Assembly: GCF_003330845.1 (NCBI RefSeq)
Contig: NZ_CP026121.1
Location: 3,763,501-3,827,500 of the forward strand
Source: Streptomyces sp. Go-475
GTDB taxonomy: Bacteria; Actinomycetota; Actinomycetes; Streptomycetales; Streptomycetaceae
Length of the DNA stretch: 64,000 nt
Reading direction: 5' to 3'
Below, piece after piece: positions 39,003 to 46,584 of the stretch; within the stretch, counting starts at the first letter, position 1, and the number at the start of each line of letters is the position of its first letter. The notes below the pieces were generated by a model that was not told the origin of the DNA, did no database searches, and worked only from the letters and a program-made list of their open reading frames with translations. Both the position numbers and the translations under genes were made by a program.

Positions 39003-39464
39003 GTGTGCTGTCCGGGGACGGCTGCCGTCTGCAGACGGTCTACAGATCCACCTTCGGGCGGCGGGGGCTTCGGACATGTCCGGACTCCTGCCCTCTTCGG
39101 CCGCCGTGGCGCATTGTTCACATCGGTCGGCGTCCCCGACTTCGACGCCGGGCAGGAGCGGACGACGCCGGTCGGTGCCGATGTCCTGGACGACTGGGGC
39201 GCGCGGTTCGTCGCGCAGCTGGCAGCCCCGCGCGCGCAGCGCCTCAGCGTGACGATCGCCGACACGACCCAGCAGGTCCTTGTCGACGTGGAGGTCGGCG
39301 CCTGGGCAGCCCTCGTCCAGGACGGTGAGCACTGGATCGTTCGCCAGGGCGGGCCGGTGCGGCTGTGGGACGCCGTCGGGGGCCACGTGCTGCGGTGGCG
39401 GGCGAGCGGCTCTCCGGCCCTGGACCGCTTCCAGGTCACCCTCACCCCCGAGGCACAGAGGTGA
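39003..39464 (+). CDS. Small protein resembling a methyltransferase-associated C-terminal segment, possibly truncated
   Basis: The frame gives up to 153 residues. Only the part from about residue 40 looks like a Streptomyces protein (GADVLDDWGARFVAQLAAPRAQ, and VRLWDAVGGHVLRWRASGSPALDRFQVTLTP). The final segment resembles the C-terminus of actinobacterial protein-L-isoaspartate-methyltransferase-like proteins of FxLD-type clusters, but no methyltransferase domain or SAM motif precedes it. Start is uncertain: GTG 39003 or an internal TTG. Either a small free-standing gene or the tail of a lost one. Confidence 0.4.
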   Translation: MCCPGTAAVCRRSTDPPSGGGGFGHVRTPALFGRRGALFTSVGVPDFDAGQERTTPVGADVLDDWGARFVAQLAAPRAQRLSVTIADTTQQVLVDVEVGAWAALVQDGEHWIVRQGGPVRLWDAVGGHVLRWRASGSPALDRFQVTLTPEAQR

Positions 39465-39597
39465 CCTGGCAGCAGGCCTGACGTCCTCCCGACCGGCCCC
39501 TGCGGCCCGATGGGGCGGGTCTCTCCGTATGCCGCGCGTGGCCCGACTCACACCCTTCCGTACCCCGTCGGAGGCCGTGATCGTCCATGATGAGCGG

Positions 39598-40272
39598 ATG
39601 CTCAGGTTCATGCCCGTCGGTGACTCCATGACGATCGGAAGCGCGGGCGAACACACGTGGCGCTACCGGATGTGGCAGCACCTGTGCCGTTCCTACGGCG
39701 GCCCCTTCACCCTCGTCGGCCCCCGCGAGACGCTCTACGACAAGCTGGCCGAGGCCCCCACGTCGTACGCCTACGCCGAACCGGACTTCCCGCGCGCCCA
39801 TCTGGCCGGCTGGGGCGAGGGCTGGCTGCACATGGCGCCGCTGATCGGCGACGCGGTGCGCTCCTGCCGGGCGGACGTCCTCCTGGTCTCACTGGGCCTG
39901 ATCGACCTGGGCTTCTACACGAACGCGGAGCAGACCGCCGAGAACGTCCGGGCGTTCGCGGCGGAGGCACGGGCCGCGAACCGGCGGGTGCGGATGGTGT
40001 GGCTGCCGGTCACCCCGAACGTGCGGGCCGCGACAGACCCGGCCTTCGCCGCCGAGGTCGCCCGCTTCAACGAACTGCTGGCCAAGACGGCCGCCGACCT
40101 CGACGAACCCGGCTCCCCCGTCCTCCTCGCCTCGCCCCCGCCGTCGTACGACGTCGACACCGACACCTACGACGGCACCCACCCCGGCGCGAGCGGCGAG
40201 CACAAGATCGCGGCGGCGTTCGCGGAGGCGATGCACCAGGGCTGGGACCTGGGCGGGCCCTACGAGGAGTAG
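39598..40272 (+). CDS. SGNH/GDSL-type hydrolase
   Basis: A 224-residue hydrolase. Block I reads FMPVGDSMTIGSAG, with Ser the nucleophile. Gly and Asn blocks are partly visible (SLGLIDLGF in place of the GxND block). Block V is DGTHPGASGEHKIA, giving Asp and His. No signal peptide is seen from the ATG at 39598, so it may be cytoplasmic; upstream codons do not restore one. It is likely an esterase or acyl hydrolase. Its last 13 bases overlap the convergent nucleotidyltransferase gene. Confidence 0.8.
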   Translation: MLRFMPVGDSMTIGSAGEHTWRYRMWQHLCRSYGGPFTLVGPRETLYDKLAEAPTSYAYAEPDFPRAHLAGWGEGWLHMAPLIGDAVRSCRADVLLVSLGLIDLGFYTNAEQTAENVRAFAAEARAANRRVRMVWLPVTPNVRAATDPAFAAEVARFNELLAKTAADLDEPGSPVLLASPPPSYDVDTDTYDGTHPGASGEHKIAAAFAEAMHQGWDLGGPYEE

Positions 40273-41003
40273 TCCTCCTCGATCACCCGCGCCAGGCGCT
40301 CCGCACACGCCCGGACGTCCAGGTCGTCCCACCCTTCCCGCTCTTCCCCGAGGTAGACGGCCCGGGCGTGGGCGAGGACGGGCCGGTGCGCGGCGGGGAG
40401 CCGCTCGATCGCCCACGCGGCCGCCGCGTCCTTGGACCGGATGCCGCCGGTCTCCAGCGTGCTCCACACCCGGGCGAGGGTGAGCAGCACGTTGCGCGTG
40501 TCCGTCTCCAGCTCGCCCATGAGCTCCGGCACCCCCGCGACGATCGCCCGCCTGAGGTCGGCCGCCGGGACGGGGTCGAGCAGCTCGGCGGGCCGGGGGC
40601 CGTACAGCGGTGCGTCGGCGAGCAGCACCATGGTCAGGACGGGCGCGAGGTCGGGGCTGAGGCCCGGCGCCGGGACCATCCCCCGCTCGAAGTCCTCCCG
40701 CAGCCACTCCCCGTAGAGGAAGTCGCAGGTCGGCGGGTACCGCCAGGGCCGTACGGCGTCCCGCACGACGATCGTCATCTCCACGGGCCGCCGCCCCCGG
40801 CCGGACACCTCGAGCAACTCCTCGACCAGCGCCCGGCGTTGCCCGTGCGTCGTGGGCTCGCGCACCACGGCCAGCACATCCACGTCACTGTGCGGCCGCA
40901 GCCCGCCGAGCGTGGCGGAACCGTGCGCGTACACGCCGAGGACGGAGTCGCCGAGGACGGCGCGGAGCAACCGCACGAGGTGATCGGTGCCGGGCTCTGG
41001 CAT
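40260..41003 (-). CDS. Aminoglycoside-adenylyltransferase-like nucleotidyltransferase (AadA/ANT family)
   Basis: A 247-residue protein. An N-terminal nucleotidyltransferase fold has YAHGSATLGGLRPHSDVDVLAVV, where the two Asp bind metal, and RPVEMTIVV carries a further acidic residue. A C-terminal helical DUF4111-like domain (about 150-245) has TRNVLLTLARVWSTLETGGIRSKDAAAAWA. This is the architecture of ANT(3'')/ANT(9) enzymes that adenylylate streptomycin or spectinomycin. Chromosomal Streptomyces copies need not confer resistance. ATG 41003. Confidence 0.85.
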   Translation of the reverse strand: MPEPGTDHLVRLLRAVLGDSVLGVYAHGSATLGGLRPHSDVDVLAVVREPTTHGQRRALVEELLEVSGRGRRPVEMTIVVRDAVRPWRYPPTCDFLYGEWLREDFERGMVPAPGLSPDLAPVLTMVLLADAPLYGPRPAELLDPVPAADLRRAIVAGVPELMGELETDTRNVLLTLARVWSTLETGGIRSKDAAAAWAIERLPAAHRPVLAHARAVYLGEEREGWDDLDVRACAERLARVIEEDYSS

Positions 41004-41187
41004 CTGCTGGTCCCTTCGTGACGCCGGTGTCGGCGGAGTCGGCGATGTCGCCGGAGTCCGCGGAGTACAGGCTGCCACCCGACTCGTACCGCGTGCCCTC
41101 CCCCGGCCCGACGGCGGTTTCACCCCCACGTGGGGTTTGCCCACCGCCCGCGCCCGTCCCCTCCGTTCCCGCCCTACGGTCCCCTCC

Positions 41188-41946
41188 ATGGCGACACAAC
41201 CAACGGTCGAGGAACTGGCCCGGCGGGTGGCGGACGGACTGCGCGGGGAGTTCCGCAGCCGGCTGCGCGAGGAGTTGCTCCGGCAGCCCGTCGAGTGGCT
41301 CGCGGACGAACTCCTCGCCCGCCTCCCCGACGACCCGACCGTACCGGGCCCGCGCCCCTCGCGGGAGCCCCGGCCGGCGGAGTCCGACGAGGACCGCTCC
41401 GGGCGTCTGCACCGCATCCGCTCCTGGCAGTTGGACCACGCGGCACTCGACGAGCGCGTCACCCGCCTCACGTCCTGGACCCGCGACCGCCTGGAGGCCG
41501 AGGGCCTGCTCCGCACCCCGCCCCCCAAGGGCGGCCCCCTCATCGCCCCGTCCCACCGCTCCCCCGCCGGCGAGGACCTCCTGCGCGAGGCAAAGGACCT
41601 CCTCTACGCCCTGCTGTTCGGCGAACCGGCGGACGGAGTCGTCCTCGACCGCGTCCAACGCGAACTGCTCACCCTCACCCTGCCCCGCGACAAGGCCCAC
41701 ACCGTCGCCTTCATGCTGCGCGCCGCCACCGAGATCGGCGCCGTCGGCACCTGGCAGGACCCGGCGGGCCGGGCGAACGACGAACGGGCCCCGAACCTGC
41801 TGTTCCAGATCGAGTACGGCGAGATCGCCGACGAACTGGTGGGTCGCGGCATCGCGGCGTGCCTGCGCCTGGTCAACGACCTGGAGGTCAACGAGCAGGT
41901 GCTGTACGGCCGTATGGAGAACGTGGAGGAAAGCACGCTCACATGA
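41188..41946 (+). CDS. Conserved hypothetical protein
   Basis: A 252-residue soluble, mostly helical protein rich in Arg, Leu and Glu, without signal peptide or membrane segment. It starts VEELARRVADGLRGEFRSRLREELL and ends with GIAACLRLVNDLEVNEQVLYGRMENVE. I do not recognise the family. The ATG has no ribosome site and is preceded by TACGGT ending 7 nt before it, suggesting a leaderless mRNA. It ends 9 nt before the promoter of the aldo/keto reductase gene. Confidence 0.75.
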   Translation: MATQPTVEELARRVADGLRGEFRSRLREELLRQPVEWLADELLARLPDDPTVPGPRPSREPRPAESDEDRSGRLHRIRSWQLDHAALDERVTRLTSWTRDRLEAEGLLRTPPPKGGPLIAPSHRSPAGEDLLREAKDLLYALLFGEPADGVVLDRVQRELLTLTLPRDKAHTVAFMLRAATEIGAVGTWQDPAGRANDERAPNLLFQIEYGEIADELVGRGIAACLRLVNDLEVNEQVLYGRMENVEESTLT

Positions 41947-41954
41947 GGACGTGC

Positions 41955-41985
41955 TTGCTTCGAGCGCACTTCAAGACGTTGTCTT
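41955..41985 (+). promoter_or_regulatory. MerR-type promoter with 19-bp spacer and internal dyad
   Basis: A -35 TTGCTT (41955-41960) and a weak -10 TGTCTT (41980-41985) are 19 bp apart, longer than the optimal 17. The spacer holds the imperfect dyad CTTCGAG-CGCA-CTTCAAG (41958-41975). An overlong spacer filled by a dyad is the hallmark of promoters activated by DNA distortion by MerR-family regulators. The -10 ends 7 nt before the ATG of the aldo/keto reductase, so the transcript would be leaderless. Confidence 0.6.
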
Positions 41986-41992
41986 GGGCACC

Positions 41993-42985
41993 ATGGAGTA
42001 CACGCAGCTCGGACGCACGGGACTCAAGGTCAGCCGGCTCGTCCTCGGCACCATGAACTTCGGCCCGCAGACCGACGAGGCCGACAGCCACGCCATCATG
42101 GACGCGGCGCTGGACGCGGGCATCAACTTCTTCGACACCGCCAACGTGTACGGCTGGGGCGAGAACAAGGGCCGTACCGAAAGCATCATCGGCAACTGGT
42201 TCGCCAAGGGCGAGGGCCGGCGCGACAAGGTCGTCCTCGCCACGAAGGTGTACGGCAACATGGGCGCCGACGGCCCGGCCTGGCCGAACCACGACAAGCT
42301 CTCCGCCCTCAACATCCGCCGGGCCGTGGACGCCAGCCTCAAGCGGCTCCAGACCGACTACATCGACGTCTACCAGTTCCACCACATCGACCGGGACACC
42401 CCGTTCGAGGAGATCTGGCAGGCGATCGACGTCCTGGTCCAGCAGGGCAAGATCCTCTACGCCGGGTCGTCGAACTTCCCCGGCTACAAGATCGCCCAGG
42501 CCAACGAGATCGCCGCCCGGCGGGGCGGGACCATCGGGCTGGTCAGCGAGCAGTGCCTGTACAACCTCGCCGAGCGGCGCGCCGAGATGGAGGTCATCCC
42601 GGCCGCGCAGGAGTACGGCCTCGGTGTCATCCCCTGGTCGCCGCTGCACGGCGGTCTGCTGGGCGGTGTCCTCAAGAAGGAGGTCGAGGGCAAGCGCCGC
42701 GCCTCCGGCCGCGCCGCCGACGCGCTCGCCGACCCGGCGACCCGCGCGCAGCTCCAGTCCTACGAGGACCTGCTCGACAAGCACGGGGTCGAGCCCGGCG
42801 AGGCCGCCCTGGCCTGGCTGCTCACCCGCCCCGGCGTGACCGGCCCGATCGTCGGCCCGCGCACGGCCGAACAGCTTGCCTCGGCCGTACGGGCCTCCGA
42901 GCTGGAACTTTCCGAGGAACTCCTGACGGGCCTGGACGAGATCTTCCCGGGTCCGGGCCCGAGCCCGGAGGCGTTCGCCTGGTGA
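41993..42985 (+). CDS. Aldo/keto reductase
   Basis: A 330-residue (beta/alpha)8 NADPH-dependent reductase of the YghZ/Tas-like group. The catalytic tetrad is visible: Asp and Tyr in FFDTANVYGWGENKG (about 45-52), Lys in LATKVYG (about 84) and His in YQFHHID (about 125). NADPH contacts lie near GPIVGPRTAEQL. The start follows the predicted MerR-type promoter directly. It probably detoxifies aldehydes or similar electrophiles; the regulator is not adjacent. Confidence 0.93.
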   Translation: MEYTQLGRTGLKVSRLVLGTMNFGPQTDEADSHAIMDAALDAGINFFDTANVYGWGENKGRTESIIGNWFAKGEGRRDKVVLATKVYGNMGADGPAWPNHDKLSALNIRRAVDASLKRLQTDYIDVYQFHHIDRDTPFEEIWQAIDVLVQQGKILYAGSSNFPGYKIAQANEIAARRGGTIGLVSEQCLYNLAERRAEMEVIPAAQEYGLGVIPWSPLHGGLLGGVLKKEVEGKRRASGRAADALADPATRAQLQSYEDLLDKHGVEPGEAALAWLLTRPGVTGPIVGPRTAEQLASAVRASELELSEELLTGLDEIFPGPGPSPEAFAW

Positions 42986-42986
42986 A

Positions 42987-43002
42987 CGCCCCGTAAGGGG
43001 CG
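42987..43002 (+). terminator. Short GC hairpin after the aldo/keto reductase gene
   Basis: CGCCCC-GTAA-GGGGCG begins 1 nt after the stop codon and continues into CGGGGCT. It is a common Streptomyces form of gene-end hairpin. Confidence 0.55.
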
Positions 43003-43097
43003 CGGGGCTGGTCCGATGTGCGACTCCGCCGCGTGGGCGCGGCCAGCCCCCACCGGTCCGCGGCCGACGAACAGCCGTCCGCAGTTCCCCCGCCGTC

Positions 43098-43187
43098 CTA
43101 CCTGCCCAGCACAGAGGCCAGGGCCACGACGAGAAACATCAGCACAAGCACACCGGCCATGATCCGGTTCCGGGTTTTCGGGTCCAC
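43098..43187 (-). CDS. 29-residue single-span membrane protein
   Basis: A GTG at 43187 opens a frame of 29 residues: a basic, polar start (VDPKTRNRIMAG) followed by one hydrophobic helix (VLVLMFLVVALASVLG) and a final Arg. It starts only 9 nt after the stop of thpR, behind CGGGGT, so it is probably translationally coupled. The neat topology (positive N-terminus, 16-residue hydrophobic core, immediate stop) is better than chance. I recall similar tiny proteins in other Streptomyces, but their function is unknown. Confidence 0.6.
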   Translation of the reverse strand: MDPKTRNRIMAGVLVLMFLVVALASVLGR

Positions 43188-43196
43188 ACCCCGAGC

Positions 43197-43769
43197 CTAA
43201 CCGGCACCCCCGAGCGCCCAGCGCCCGACCGCCTCGTACCGGGGCTGCTCCCCCGGAACCCCCGAGGTCGGCAGGTTGCTCCGCACCAGCACCAGCTCGT
43301 CCACGGTCCAGGTCCGGCTCACGAACGCGTCCAGCGCGTCGAGGCAGGCCCGCACATCACGCGTCTCCCTGCTCCGGGCCACGGTCACGTGGGCCTTGTA
43401 CCGCCGGTGCTCCCCCATCGGCACCCCCGCCTTCCGCGCCGCGGCCTCCGCCCGCTCGGCCAGCAGCCGCAGGGTCGCCAGGTCGCCTTCGGCCCCGGCC
43501 CACAGCGCCTTGCCGTGCCCGAACTGGCCGCCGCCCCGCACGGCGAGCGGAAAGGGCGGGGTGCGGTGCGCGGCCCGCTCCAGCCGGGCCGACAGCTCCG
43601 GCACGAGCCCGTCGTCGACCTCCCCGTAGAAGGCGAGCGTGAAGTGCCACCCGGCCCGGCCGGTCCACCGCATCCCGTCCGCGCCGGGCAGCCCGCGCAA
43701 CGCGTCGACCACGGCACCGAGTTCACGACGCACCTCGTCGGGGGGCAGCACGGCGGCGAAGAGTCTCAT
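43197..43769 (-). CDS. thpR: RNA 2',3'-cyclic phosphodiesterase (LigT/ThpR)
   Basis: A 190-residue 2H-phosphoesterase. The two HxT/S motifs are WHFTLAF (about residue 43) and YKAHVTVAR (about 128), and the start MRLFAAVLPPDEVRREL is typical. The family opens 2',3'-cyclic phosphates in RNA to 2'-phosphates and can ligate tRNA halves in vitro. Start ATG 43769. It is divergent from a GNAT gene and followed by the 29-residue membrane protein. Confidence 0.9.
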   Translation of the reverse strand: MRLFAAVLPPDEVRRELGAVVDALRGLPGADGMRWTGRAGWHFTLAFYGEVDDGLVPELSARLERAAHRTPPFPLAVRGGGQFGHGKALWAGAEGDLATLRLLAERAEAAARKAGVPMGEHRRYKAHVTVARSRETRDVRACLDALDAFVSRTWTVDELVLVRSNLPTSGVPGEQPRYEAVGRWALGGAG

Positions 43770-43794
43770 GGACCCAGCCTGGCACCATGAGGCC

Positions 43795-44316
43795 ATGGAG
43801 ATCACCATCAGGGACGGCGGACCCGACGACATTCCCGCGATACTCGGCATGCTCGACAGCTGTGTGGAGTGGCTCGTCGCGCAGGGGCGCACGGGGCAGT
43901 GGGGGACGAAGCCCTTGTCGCAGAGCACGAAGACGGTGGAGTCGGTCGGCCGGTACATGGCGGAGGGCAGCGTGTACATGGCCGAGGTCGACGGCGTCCC
44001 CGCCGCCACCCTCACCCTCACCGACGCGCCCGGCGCCTACCTGGCCCACCTCGCGCCGGCCGGGGAGCCCGAGCGCTACATCCACTGGCTGGCCTCCGAC
44101 CGCCGCTTCAAGGGGCACGGCCTGGGCAGCGCCCTGCTCGACCACGCCGCGGAGGAGACCCGCCGGGCCGGGGTGTCCCTCCTCCGCGTCGACTGCTACG
44201 CCGGAGACGACGGCAAGCTCGTCCGCTACTACGAGTCCAACGGCTTCACCCGCGTCGAGTCCTTCACGGTCGGCGAGAACCACTGGCCCGGCCAGCTGCT
44301 GGCCCGAAGGGTGTAG
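43795..44316 (+). CDS. GNAT-family N-acetyltransferase
   Basis: A 173-residue GNAT. Acetyl-CoA-binding motif A appears as WLASDRRFKGHGLGSALLDHAAEE, with R-x-x-G-x-G/A partially kept as RFKGHG. Motif B has LRVDCYAGDDGKLVRYYESNGF. The start ITIRDGGPDDIPAILGMLD is typical. Its ATG lies 25 nt from the divergent thpR start. Substrate unknown. Confidence 0.88.
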   Translation: MEITIRDGGPDDIPAILGMLDSCVEWLVAQGRTGQWGTKPLSQSTKTVESVGRYMAEGSVYMAEVDGVPAATLTLTDAPGAYLAHLAPAGEPERYIHWLASDRRFKGHGLGSALLDHAAEETRRAGVSLLRVDCYAGDDGKLVRYYESNGFTRVESFTVGENHWPGQLLARRV

Positions 44317-44319
44317 GCA

Positions 44320-44339
44320 GGCCGCCCGGCCCGGCGGCC
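44320..44339. terminator. Hairpin between convergent GNAT and MFS genes
   Basis: GGCCGCC-CGGCCC-GGCGGCC: seven perfectly paired bases around a six-base loop, 3 nt after the GNAT stop codon. Confidence 0.55.
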
Positions 44340-44360
44340 CCCCATACCCTCCTCGCGCTC

Positions 44361-45737
44361 CTACGCGGCGGGAGCCAGTTCCTCCTGCTGCTCCCGGGGC
44401 ACGAAGCGCACCCGGGGGTGCCCGCGGTGCCAGCCGATCGACAGGCGGAGGTTGCCCACCCGGGCCAGGATCAGGCCGATCACGGCCGCGGCGAGGACCG
44501 CCACCGCGCCGCCGGCCGCCAGGCCGATCCGCGCGCCGTAGGTGTCGGTGATCCAGCCCACGATCGGGGCGCCGACCGGGGAACCGCCGAGGAAGACCAT
44601 CATGTAGAGGGCCATGACACGGCCGCGCATGGCCGGGTCGGTGGACATCTGGATGCTGGTGTTCGTCGTGACGTTGACCGTCATGCCGAACAGGCCCAGC
44701 GGGACCATCAGCAGGGCGAACACCCACAGGGTGGGGATCGTCGCCGCCAGTATCTCCAGCGCGCCGAAGGCCATCGCCGCCACGATCAGCAGCCGCAGCC
44801 GGGCCGTGCCCCGCCGCGCGGCGAGCAGCGCGCCCGCGACCGAGCCGACCGCCATCAGCGTGTTGAACATGCTGTACGCGCCGGCGCCCGCGTGGAACAC
44901 GTCGTCCGCGAAGGCCGACAGATAGACGGGGAAGTTGAAGGCGAACGTGCCGACGAAACCGACGAGCACGATCGGCCAGATCAGCTCCGGACGGCCGGTG
45001 ACATACCGCACGCCTTCCCTCAGCTGCCCCTTGCCGCGCGGAGCGCGCTCGACGACGTGCAGCTCGCGGGCGCGCATCAGCAGCAGGCCGGTGAGCGGCG
45101 CGATGAACGACAGGCCGTTGAAGAGGAAGGCGTAGCCGGTGCCGACGCCGGTGATCAGTATGCCCGCGACGGCGGGGCCGACCAGGCGGGCCGACTGGAA
45201 GTTCGCCGAGTTCAGGCTGACCGCGTTCTGGAGCTGGCCGGGGCCGACCAGTTCGGAGACGAAGGACTGCCGGGCCGGGTTGTCGACGACCGTGGCGAGA
45301 CCGACCGCGAAGGCGGCGACGTACACGTGCCACACCTGGACGTGGCCGGTGAGCGTGAGGACGGCCAGGGCGATCGCGGTGAGCGCCATCGACGACTGCG
45401 TCACCAGCAGCGTGGGCCGCTTGCGGAGCCGGTCGACGAGGACACCGCCGTAGAGGCCGAAGAGGAGCATCGGCAGGAACTGCAGGGCGGTCGTTATGCC
45501 GACGGCGGCGGAGGAGCCGGTGAGGCTGAGGACCAGCCAGTCCTGGGCGATGCGCTGCATCCAGGTGCCGATGTTGGAGACGACCTGCCCCATGAAGAAG
45601 AGGCGGTAGTTCCGCACCTTCAGGGAGGAGAACATCGAGGACTTGCGGGCGGGTCGGCCGGCGGGTGCGTCGGAGGCGGGTGGGGAGTCGTGGGGATCAG
45701 GTGCGGGGACGGAAGCTGCTCCGGGTCCCGAACTCAA
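44361..45737 (-). CDS. MFS transporter (TMS/enterobactin-exporter-like drug exporter)
   Basis: A 458-residue, 12-span major facilitator. Conserved parts include NYRLFFMGQVVSNIGTWMQRIAQDWLVLSLTG at the first span and a loop 2-3 motif LYGGVLVDRLRKRPTLL. RGRVMALYMMVFLGGSPVGAPIVGW is typical of the DUF894/MFS_3 (EntS-like) subgroup. The TTG start has a strong AAGGAGG ribosome site 8 nt before it. It is encoded 27 nt after a MarR gene, so regulator and exporter probably form one autoregulated operon. Confidence 0.9.
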   Translation of the reverse strand: MSSGPGAASVPAPDPHDSPPASDAPAGRPARKSSMFSSLKVRNYRLFFMGQVVSNIGTWMQRIAQDWLVLSLTGSSAAVGITTALQFLPMLLFGLYGGVLVDRLRKRPTLLVTQSSMALTAIALAVLTLTGHVQVWHVYVAAFAVGLATVVDNPARQSFVSELVGPGQLQNAVSLNSANFQSARLVGPAVAGILITGVGTGYAFLFNGLSFIAPLTGLLLMRARELHVVERAPRGKGQLREGVRYVTGRPELIWPIVLVGFVGTFAFNFPVYLSAFADDVFHAGAGAYSMFNTLMAVGSVAGALLAARRGTARLRLLIVAAMAFGALEILAATIPTLWVFALLMVPLGLFGMTVNVTTNTSIQMSTDPAMRGRVMALYMMVFLGGSPVGAPIVGWITDTYGARIGLAAGGAVAVLAAAVIGLILARVGNLRLSIGWHRGHPRVRFVPREQQEELAPAA

Positions 45738-45764
45738 AGGGTTCGCCTCCTTGCGACGTACGGC

Positions 45765-46202
45765 TTACAGATGCGCGAGCTTCTCCAGTACGGGGGCGGC
45801 GGCGCGGAGTTTCGCCCACTCGTCCTCGTCGAGGTTTTCCACCAGAGAGGCCAGGAACGCGTTCCGCTTGGCGCGGCTCTCCGCGAGCATCGTCTCGGCC
45901 TGCTCGGTACGCGTGACGACCTTCTGGCGCCGGTCCTCGGGGTGCGGCTCGAGCCGGACCAGCCCCTTGGCCTCCAGCAGCGCCACGATGCGGGTCATCG
46001 ACGGCGGCTGCACGTGCTCCTTGCGGGCGAGTTCGCCCGGGGTGGCCCTGCCGCACAGGGACAGGGTGCCCAGCACCGACATCTCGGTGGGGCTGAGCGA
46101 CTCGTCGACCCGCTGGTGCTTGAGCCGACGGGAGAGCCGCATCACGGCGGAGCGGAGGGCGTTCACGGCGGCTACATCGTCGCCATGGTTGAGATCCGGC
46201 AT
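45765..46202 (-). CDS. MarR-family regulator
   Basis: A 145-residue winged-helix dimer. It has RVDESLSPTEMSVLGTLSLCGRATPGELARKEHVQPPSMTRIVALLEAKGLV, and the wing PHPEDRRQKVVTRT. First gene of a two-gene operon with the MFS exporter. A dyad upstream of its start (46205-46236) is the likely autoregulatory operator, released by a ligand of the exporter. Confidence 0.92.
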   Translation of the reverse strand: MPDLNHGDDVAAVNALRSAVMRLSRRLKHQRVDESLSPTEMSVLGTLSLCGRATPGELARKEHVQPPSMTRIVALLEAKGLVRLEPHPEDRRQKVVTRTEQAETMLAESRAKRNAFLASLVENLDEDEWAKLRAAAPVLEKLAHL

Positions 46203-46204
46203 GT

Positions 46205-46236
46205 TCTTTAGCTTAACTCATTACTCTCGCTAAAGA
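46205..46236 (-). promoter_or_regulatory. Dyad upstream of marR
   Basis: TCTTTAGC (46205-46212) and GCTAAAGA (46229-46236) are perfectly complementary over 8 bp with a 16-nt AT-richer centre (TTAACTCATTACTCTC). This is unusually AT-rich for the window and directly precedes the MarR start codon. Confidence 0.6.
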
Positions 46237-46350
46237 CCAGCGGGACGCACCGGGGCGGCCGTGACGCCCGCCACTGAACCGTGACATCACTCATATGGGT
46301 GATCCGATGGCGGAACGCGACACACCGTACCGAAGGGTGCCGCGACCCTC

Positions 46351-46584
46351 ATGGTCATGGGGACCAGTGTGCTCAGCCTACGAATAGACCACGACCTGCT
46401 GGAACGGCTCCGGCACCATGCCGCGAAGCGGGGAATGAGCGTCCAGGACTACGTCGTCCGGACGCTCGTTCGAGATGACTTCGACGAACGGTTCCAGACC
46501 GCCGTCGAGGAGACGGAGAGGTTCTACGGGGCACCCGACTCGGGCGACGAGGATCAGGTCAGACCCAGCGCCGGCATCAGGTAG
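46351..46584 (+). CDS. Ribbon-helix-helix (Arc/CopG-like) small DNA-binding protein
   Basis: A protein of 77 residues at most. The strand VLSLRIDHDLLERLRHHAAKRGMSVQDYVVRTLVRDDF matches the RHH fold, followed by an acidic C-terminal tail. Such proteins are often antitoxins, but no toxin gene is adjacent: its 3' end overlaps the convergent permease by 31 nt. Start could be ATG 46351 or ATG 46357. Likely an orphan regulator. Confidence 0.7.
   Translation: MVMGTSVLSLRIDHDLLERLRHHAAKRGMSVQDYVVRTLVRDDFDERFQTAVEETERFYGAPDSGDEDQVRPSAGIR

Noticed and set aside
40260..41003. Acquired aminoglycoside-resistance cassette
   Set aside because: No integron, attC or IS sequence flanks it, and codon use matches neighbours; chromosomal homologues are common in Streptomyces.
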